Shown one piece after another: positions 1 through 5,140 of a stretch of 7,696 nucleotides of DNA (positions are counted from its first letter, which is position 1; the number at the start of each line of letters is the position of its first letter). The position numbers were made by a program, and so were the translations under genes. The notes beneath the pieces were generated by a model that made no database searches, was not told the origin of the DNA, and saw only the letters and a list, made by a program, of their open reading frames with translations. Source of the DNA: JALXCH01 sp964495805 (GTDB lineage: Bacteria > Calditrichota > Calditrichia > RBG-13-44-9); the NCBI GenBank assembly GCA_964495805.1, contig CAZBWV010000098.1, positions 1 through 7,696 of the forward strand, read 5' to 3'.

Positions 1-297
1 CAGACGGGTGGACCAGACCACCTGCCAATCGCCATTGGCATCCTTCTCATACTTGTAGATACGCGGTACCAGGTCGTAACCCATCTGATCATGCCAGTCA
101 TCGTTCACCGCGTAAATTTCCAGATTTCCGTCACCATCCAGATCCACACCGGCAACCACGTGGCCGAATCCACCAATATCCAGACTATCTGCCGGAATGG
201 TAGCTGTGCGCTGGAAGATGTCGTAAGACCCGCTTACCCCGACAATAATCAGAGCAAGAAAAGCCAGCACCGAAATAGTTGCAATTGAATACCTCAT
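1..297 (-). CDS. Exported VCBS/FG-GAP-repeat protein, N-terminal fragment (3' end outside window)
   Basis: The frame is open from an ATG at 297 to the window edge, giving 99 codons with no stop, so the C-terminal part lies outside. Residues 1-24 form a signal peptide: a short n-region with one Arg (MRY), a hydrophobic core (IATISVLAFLALIIVGV) and a small-residue SGS cleavage region. The mature part carries an FG-GAP/VCBS-type calcium loop at residues 51-61 (VDLDGDGNLEI), with Asp52, Asp54 and Asp56 as likely ligands. It is followed by YAVNDDW and a strand-like PRIYKYEKDANGDW, the usual form of beta-propeller blades in this family. The start is fixed by a perfect Shine-Dalgarno sequence just upstream. 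It lies 91 nt after the PorV-like gene and is probably the fourth gene of the same unit. The family is known for extracellular repeat proteins; the ligand and the full length cannot be seen. Many relatives end in a sorting domain, which cannot be checked here. Confidence 0.85.
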   Translation of the reverse strand, partial: MRYSIATISVLAFLALIIVGVSGSYDIFQRTATIPADSLDIGGFGHVVAGVDLDGDGNLEIYAVNDDWHDQMGYDLVPRIYKYEKDANGDWQVVWSTRL

Positions 298-300
298 ATA

Positions 301-308
301 CACCTCCT
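301..308 (-). promoter_or_regulatory. Strong Shine-Dalgarno site for the VCBS-repeat gene
   Basis: Read on the minus strand the bases are AGGAGGTG, followed by TAT and the ATG at 297. This is a full 8-base match to the 16S rRNA anti-Shine-Dalgarno tail, with 5 nt between AGGAGG and the ATG. It decides the start of the downstream gene. The large-protein and PorV-like genes have only weak GGA or GAG matches, so this site stands out in the window. Confidence 0.85.
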
Positions 309-326
309 GCTGTTTTGGTTAGTGAA

Positions 327-355
327 CACATTTAAAAGAGACACCATTTAAGAGA
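327..355 (-). repeat. Short imperfect tandem repeat in the leader of the VCBS-repeat gene
   Basis: Two abutting units on the plus strand, CACATTTAAAAGAGA (327-341) and CACCATTTAAGAGA (342-355), share the form CAC-ATTTAA-GAGA with small insertions. They lie in the 91-nt gap between the PorV-like gene and the VCBS-repeat gene, about 20 nt upstream of the ribosome binding site. They could be a small operator or a sequence affecting the mRNA leader, or chance in an A/T-rich spacer. I see no inverted repeat or hairpin here. Confidence 0.4.
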
Positions 356-388
356 AATAACGATTCTTTCAATCCCATAGTAATAAGA

Positions 389-1432
389 TTAATAACGAAT
401 TGCAAAAGATACAAATTTTACGCTCTGCAACCGACCATAATCTGCCCAGCCAAAATCAAATTTAAAGTTGGAACCAACCGCATCATAACGAATTCCCACA
501 CCAAAGGTCAGCCCCTGTTCGCTGTTTTCCAGAAACAGCGATTTATATCCGGCGCGCAAATAAAGGGTGCGTTCCATTCCCACTTCGATACCGGTGTTGA
601 TGTATTCGGTATTATCATTGGGCTGGGTACCATCCATTGCCATGGTTACTTCCAGATGTTCATTTTGAACCGCTTTCCAGGCCAGCCCAAACCGTAATCC
701 CAGCGGCATATCATATTTTTCCGTTCGATACTGGGCGGGGATATCGGTAGGACCACCCGGTTCATTTAAAGGTTCTTCATTAATAAACAGAATTCGCCCG
801 TCCAGACGCATTTTGGTTCCAAAATTGAAAATGGCTGCACCCAGTGTAATGCTTTCGACGGGAGTTTGATAAAGAATTCCCAGATCGAAAGCGGCTCCGC
901 GGGCAGTAGCCTGAAAAATGCGCTCCTGCACAAATTTACCGGTAAAACCAATGGAGAAGCGATCGGTCAGATTTCGGGCATACGTAACTGCCAGAGAAAT
1001 CATATTGGCATCCCACATCTGGCCGGTTCCTTCCGGATGATCCACGGTGCGTACCGGCTGCTCAGGGGTACGAAGCGAAATCAAACTAAAACCCAACGAG
1101 CCCATATTACGTAGATTCACCGAAAATGCGGCAAAATCGTAACTGGTTTCTGCCAGCCAGGAGGAATGGTTAAAAAGGGCTTCTCCGGTTCCGACTACCC
1201 GGGAGAGTCCGGCCGGATTCCAGTAAACCGCCAGAATATCGGTGGCTAAAGCGCTATATGCGCCACCCATTCCCACCGGCCGTGCACCGGCGGCAATTTT
1301 TAAAAACTGGGCAGCCGTTGTTCCCACACGATGCACGTTGTTGACATCCTGTGCATTCTGGGAATAAGTAAGATGAAAACCAAGGACGATAACCAGAATG
1401 ATGAGGATAATTGAGAACCTATTTCCTTTCAT
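389..1432 (-). CDS. PorV/PorQ-family outer-membrane beta-barrel protein
   Basis: A complete protein of 347 residues. Residues 1-25 are a clear signal peptide (MKGNR, then a long Ile/Leu/Val core ending LTYSQ). The family signature follows at residues 38-76: GTTAAQFLKIAAGARPVGMGG, then AYSALATD, and WNPAGL at 71-76. This region marks PorV/PorQ and related FadL-like barrels. The rest alternates short polar turns with amphipathic strands and ends FVSFAIRY, an aromatic C-terminus typical of outer-membrane barrels. In Bacteroidota, PorV (about 390 residues) binds the C-terminal signal of T9SS cargo and carries it from the translocon to the attachment complex; PorQ is a smaller relative. This copy is shorter than classical PorV, so I use only the family name. 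The start ATG has a clean signal peptide but only a weak GAG-type ribosome site (GAG, then 7 nt). It lies 53 nt after a gene whose product carries a T9SS-like tail, so a dedicated carrier or anchor role is plausible but inferred. Confidence 0.88.
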   Translation of the reverse strand: MKGNRFSIILIILVIVLGFHLTYSQNAQDVNNVHRVGTTAAQFLKIAAGARPVGMGGAYSALATDILAVYWNPAGLSRVVGTGEALFNHSSWLAETSYDFAAFSVNLRNMGSLGFSLISLRTPEQPVRTVDHPEGTGQMWDANMISLAVTYARNLTDRFSIGFTGKFVQERIFQATARGAAFDLGILYQTPVESITLGAAIFNFGTKMRLDGRILFINEEPLNEPGGPTDIPAQYRTEKYDMPLGLRFGLAWKAVQNEHLEVTMAMDGTQPNDNTEYINTGIEVGMERTLYLRAGYKSLFLENSEQGLTFGVGIRYDAVGSNFKFDFGWADYGRLQSVKFVSFAIRY

Positions 1433-1485
1433 ACCAAGTCTCGCTTTCTATAAATAAACCCTTAATTTAAAAAGTTCTCTATTTC

Positions 1486-4400
1486 TTACTTAATCACGGC
1501 AAATCTGCCGATTTTGGTGCCAATACCCGGCGCATCGATATGATAGATGTACACGCCATAGGCTATTTCCTGAGATTCAAACGTCAACATATCCCATACG
1601 GCGTAGTTGTTGTCATCATTCTTTTCGATCGTATCCACCAATTCACCGGTAATGGTGTAAATCCGTATGGTACACCGCCGTGGCAAATTCCGGAATTCCA
1701 GACGCCGATCATCCCGCACGCCGGTTCGAATACCTGCCATTTCTGCCGCACTGTAAGCCACATACGGATTGGGAACGACAATAACATCATCCAGTGCATT
1801 TTTGGCTTTGTTATTGTCGTAATGAGCTGCACGGGTCTGGAAGGTAAACTTATCACCTGCGTCAAAAGGTTTGGTGGAGAAGAGCAGAAATACATCTCCG
1901 TCTCCGGGATAAATGGGATCCTCGTAAACCAGACTATCGGGAAGTCCACTACTGGAAATCAGTGTATCCACAGGTGGAGAGAACTGCACCTGATAAGTCG
2001 CCTCGGGTATTCCCTGCCAGCCCGGTTTAATCAGAATAATGGGTTCCTGCCAATCCCAGCGTCCGTTCCGGGTCTGGTTCAGTTCGTTAATGAAGAAATC
2101 CACCCGCTCGCCAGTTTCTGTGTTAATAATCTTGAAATTGGTCTTCACATAGACGAACAGAGAAGAATCCGCCGGATTGATCAGTTCTCCGGTGTCTGTG
2201 GTGTCGTAATCGGTAAAGCGAATTTCGAAGTCTGCAGGATAGGCCTTCGCACCAGGTAGAGGTGCAATTCCAATTTTGGTATATTTATCGCTGAAATTGG
2301 TATTGGTAACGATGGTCTTAAAACCGCTTCGGCCTCCTTTGGTACTCAGGGAATCCAATCCCACTTCCTGATCTTCGGCGAAAATCTTTATACCATCAAA
2401 TACGGGATTGTTGTCTTCCCCGTGAGTCGATAGGCTATTTGCCACCGGCATAATTTTAAATTCGGCGGAGAATTTTTCCCCCATCGGCATGGAACCACCA
2501 TACGCCCCCCAGATTCGTCCCTTCTCATAATCCACGTTGTAACGGCTGGTATCCACAATGGCACCATTTTCATCCATAACCGTCAGCGACCCTTGCACAA
2601 TATGCGTGCCGGGCATCAGATCCACAAAGAATGTATCCCGTGCTTCAAAATTCACGGTAACCGGTTGTTCATCAATGACCGAGTAACCGATCTGGTAAGT
2701 AGCTGAATCCACCTGCACCGAATCAAATACCACCGTGTATTTTTTATTATCAACCACTTTAAACGGGTCCAGGAAATCTACCCAGACTTTCCCGGTGGGA
2801 TTCCCTTCCACCAGAGTGGCGGTGTTATCTTCGCTGCCGGCAACCGTTGGCGGCATGAATCCCTGAGCCGGACCGCCGGGAACAACCATTGCTGTGTTTA
2901 CATCAAAAGTGAACTCCCGGGTAACCGCATCGCGCAGAATAACCCGCTGACACTCAGAAGGCGGAAGCATTGCATTTTCGTCGCCATGGTCGTATGAAGT
3001 AATTGCATAGAAGTAAGTCACACCGTTTTTCACATTGTTGGAATCCACATACATGTGCACCAACCCGGTATTCTGTCCCAGGTCGTATCGCACTCCGCGA
3101 CCGGGATATTCAATTGCCGAGAGCCCTTCGTATTCGTTCACCAGATCCCATTGTGCAGGAATTCCATGGGCGTCTTTTAACGGCTCGGACAGGAAAGGAA
3201 CTCCCCAGGAATCGGTAATTGTTTTAGTATCGTTAAAACTGTAATCGCGGCTACGATAGAGCTTGTAGCCCTCGAAATCGTACCCTTTTTCCATGCTGTC
3301 CGGATTTGCCCGAGCCACAAACGGATCAAAGGACTTTTCTGCTTCGTTATCCCAGTACAAAGTCACCTTTCGGTCACCGGGGACAGCCACCAGATGAGGC
3401 TTTTTGGGCGCCTGAGCAAAACGATAATCGGACTCGAACACCTGCTGGGAAATCTTAGCGTTGTTCAGCAGATCATCAAAATCCATTCCCATCAGCAATG
3501 CAATGGAGAAGCGTTTGCTCTCACCCGGTTCCAGACGGAAGGGACCGGATCCGTAGATAAACACATTGTCCGCTTCCTGCTCAATAATGGGAGGCGGATC
3601 TGTGGGACGCTGATTGGGAGTGGACATCACCTGCCACATTAATTCATCATTTTTCGGCCGGTTATTGCCGCCAAATAACAAGGCGTTGAAAGAGGTTAAA
3701 CCCAACTGATCTGATTCGGCAATATCCAGAAAACCGAAATTAGGCTCGCCGCCCCAGAAACGCATGCCCTCTTCACGGTGCTCGGAGGTCGGTTCGCCGG
3801 GATCAAGAATTCCATTTCCATTTACGTCCAGATAGAATAGCTGGGTGGGTTTTCCGTCACCTTCGCCAAAATCACCGGTTCCCGGAATTCCATCCACACC
3901 GACATCATCAAATTCTTCGTTCCAGTCCCCATCTTCGTCACCCGACCAGTGCATTTTACCCAGTATCGGATCAAAGATAAAAGTTCCTGCATCATTAAAC
4001 TGACTTTCGTCCACCATACCGTCGTTGTCGTTATCCTGACCGTCGTAATCGATGCCAGGACTTTCCAGAAACCGATATCCGAAGTAGCCAGGGGTTTTGC
4101 CACCGTCACCGCGGAAGTCATGGTCCCAGGCATATAACATATTCCGGGTGTTGCGGTCGAAATTGTTGTTCCACACCGAAATAAAACCTGCGTCGTCATC
4201 AGCATAATCGTTCGGACCACCAATATGCGGGTCGCCAAACATCCCCAGGAATACTTTTTCCAGCGGTTTGGGACTCACGTTTGTGATCGTGTAAACCAGG
4301 AAAATAATATCTTCGGCCAGAGGGTTATTAAACTGGAAAATGCGTACCTGCAGTTCCAGCCCCAATCCCCGAATGGTCGAATCGTTCGGATTGGGATAAT

Positions 4401-5097
4401 AAGGAAACTCTGCATTATCAAAATCATCCATCACATAATAAACCTCCTCATCCGGAGTGGTGGCATCGTCGCCTAAAAAAGCTGGCCAGACGTAACGTCC
4501 CAACGTTTCGTTATACCAGCTCTGCGGCCAGCTATCCGGTTTTCCATCGAAATTCCGGTCCAGATCGGAGAAATGAGCAACCTCCTGAGAAGTCGGATCG
4601 GAAAAGCCCAATTTAGGTTCCCAGCCCCAGCGTTCCGCCGTACCCGGTTCAAAATCACCATCATCAAGACTTAGGAAACCATCATCTACTATGTGTAGAG
4701 TATCGCCGTTGGCGCCAATCACCTCTGCACCTACCAGTGGACCGAACTCATAGGCATATCCAAGACCAGAGGGTCCTTTGGGCCATACCAGGTCTGCATT
4801 GGAATTGTCGGCATCCGGAGTAGAGATAGAACCCTGGTTGGTTAACAAAACTCGAATTTGATTTCCGTTGATAATGGTTTTTTTCAACACATCGTGGCGT
4901 TCGTCTTCCTGTAATGCCTTGGTTTGGAGTTTCCACTGTTTGGAGAACAACTGCCAGCGTTTTTGAGGAGAGAGTTCCTTCAAGTTCACGCTGGCCAATT
5001 CGTTAATTCCGCCCCAGGCAGAATTCAGAAGACTCAACGTGGCAAAGAACAAAGTGAATACCCAAAATACAGCCTTTTTCCTCATAACTTCATCCAT
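1486..5097 (-). CDS. Large secreted protein with Asp-rich calcium-loop motifs, FN3-like region and T9SS-type C-terminal sorting domain
   Basis: A complete frame of 1,203 residues. Two in-frame starts exist. The ATG at 5097 gives MDEVMRKK and has no ribosome site. The ATG at 5085 (residue 5) has GGA 7 nt upstream and leaves a classical MRKK signal peptide with a hydrophobic core to about residue 28, so it is at least as likely; the longest form is listed. The mature N-terminal half (about 100-560) is rich in Trp, Gly and Asp and holds calcium-loop-like motifs at 178-188 (DLDRNFDGKPD), 350-363 (YDGQDNDNDGMVD), 387-415 and 424-435 (DVNGNGILDPGE). Residues about 566-705 resemble a fibronectin type III fold with a long insertion (KVTLYW, FEGYKLYRS, GVTYFYAITSYD). 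Residues 706-1100 are predicted beta-rich and not recognised. Residues 1105-1203 form a sorting-like domain: VVPNPY, LEFRNLPRRCTIRIYTITGELV, GVYIYHI, and a final KIGRFAVIK. No catalytic motif is seen. It follows the receptor gene by 43 nt and precedes the PorV-like gene. A surface-attached binding or structural role is inferred; enzyme activity is not excluded. Confidence 0.85.
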   Translation of the reverse strand: MDEVMRKKAVFWVFTLFFATLSLLNSAWGGINELASVNLKELSPQKRWQLFSKQWKLQTKALQEDERHDVLKKTIINGNQIRVLLTNQGSISTPDADNSNADLVWPKGPSGLGYAYEFGPLVGAEVIGANGDTLHIVDDGFLSLDDGDFEPGTAERWGWEPKLGFSDPTSQEVAHFSDLDRNFDGKPDSWPQSWYNETLGRYVWPAFLGDDATTPDEEVYYVMDDFDNAEFPYYPNPNDSTIRGLGLELQVRIFQFNNPLAEDIIFLVYTITNVSPKPLEKVFLGMFGDPHIGGPNDYADDDAGFISVWNNNFDRNTRNMLYAWDHDFRGDGGKTPGYFGYRFLESPGIDYDGQDNDNDGMVDESQFNDAGTFIFDPILGKMHWSGDEDGDWNEEFDDVGVDGIPGTGDFGEGDGKPTQLFYLDVNGNGILDPGEPTSEHREEGMRFWGGEPNFGFLDIAESDQLGLTSFNALLFGGNNRPKNDELMWQVMSTPNQRPTDPPPIIEQEADNVFIYGSGPFRLEPGESKRFSIALLMGMDFDDLLNNAKISQQVFESDYRFAQAPKKPHLVAVPGDRKVTLYWDNEAEKSFDPFVARANPDSMEKGYDFEGYKLYRSRDYSFNDTKTITDSWGVPFLSEPLKDAHGIPAQWDLVNEYEGLSAIEYPGRGVRYDLGQNTGLVHMYVDSNNVKNGVTYFYAITSYDHGDENAMLPPSECQRVILRDAVTREFTFDVNTAMVVPGGPAQGFMPPTVAGSEDNTATLVEGNPTGKVWVDFLDPFKVVDNKKYTVVFDSVQVDSATYQIGYSVIDEQPVTVNFEARDTFFVDLMPGTHIVQGSLTVMDENGAIVDTSRYNVDYEKGRIWGAYGGSMPMGEKFSAEFKIMPVANSLSTHGEDNNPVFDGIKIFAEDQEVGLDSLSTKGGRSGFKTIVTNTNFSDKYTKIGIAPLPGAKAYPADFEIRFTDYDTTDTGELINPADSSLFVYVKTNFKIINTETGERVDFFINELNQTRNGRWDWQEPIILIKPGWQGIPEATYQVQFSPPVDTLISSSGLPDSLVYEDPIYPGDGDVFLLFSTKPFDAGDKFTFQTRAAHYDNNKAKNALDDVIVVPNPYVAYSAAEMAGIRTGVRDDRRLEFRNLPRRCTIRIYTITGELVDTIEKNDDNNYAVWDMLTFESQEIAYGVYIYHIDAPGIGTKIGRFAVIK

Positions 5098-5140
5098 TTT
5101 ATTTATGTTTGAATGTCAACTCTTTTTACTTCATACTCGT

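Noticed and set aside
389..1432. Naming the barrel protein PorV outright, or a FadL fatty-acid transporter.
   Set aside because: The N-terminal signature supports the PorV/PorQ family, but the length is short for classical PorV and no T9SS core gene is in the window. The fatty-acid transporter reading rests only on distant fold similarity.
1433..1485. Possible terminator or promoter in the A/T-rich gap between the large gene and the PorV-like gene.
   Set aside because: There is no GC-rich inverted repeat followed by a T run and no paired -35/-10 elements; it appears to be a plain spacer.
1540..2259. A 239-codon open frame on the plus strand.
   Set aside because: It lies wholly antisense to the large secreted-protein gene, which has clear domain signatures. 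Its translation shows no family motif or signal peptide, so it is a shadow frame.
3822..4238. A 138-codon minus-strand frame inside the large gene.
   Set aside because: It overlaps the Asp-rich coding segment in another frame. Its Met/Thr/Val-rich low-complexity translation is what GAT/GAC-rich codons give when shifted.
5114..5119. A perfect TTGACA (minus strand) in the 43-nt gap before the large gene, suggesting an internal promoter.
   Set aside because: At 16-18 nt downstream the bases are ATGGAT, TGGATG or GGATGA, already the start of the coding sequence and not -10-like. With no matching -10 it is more likely chance.
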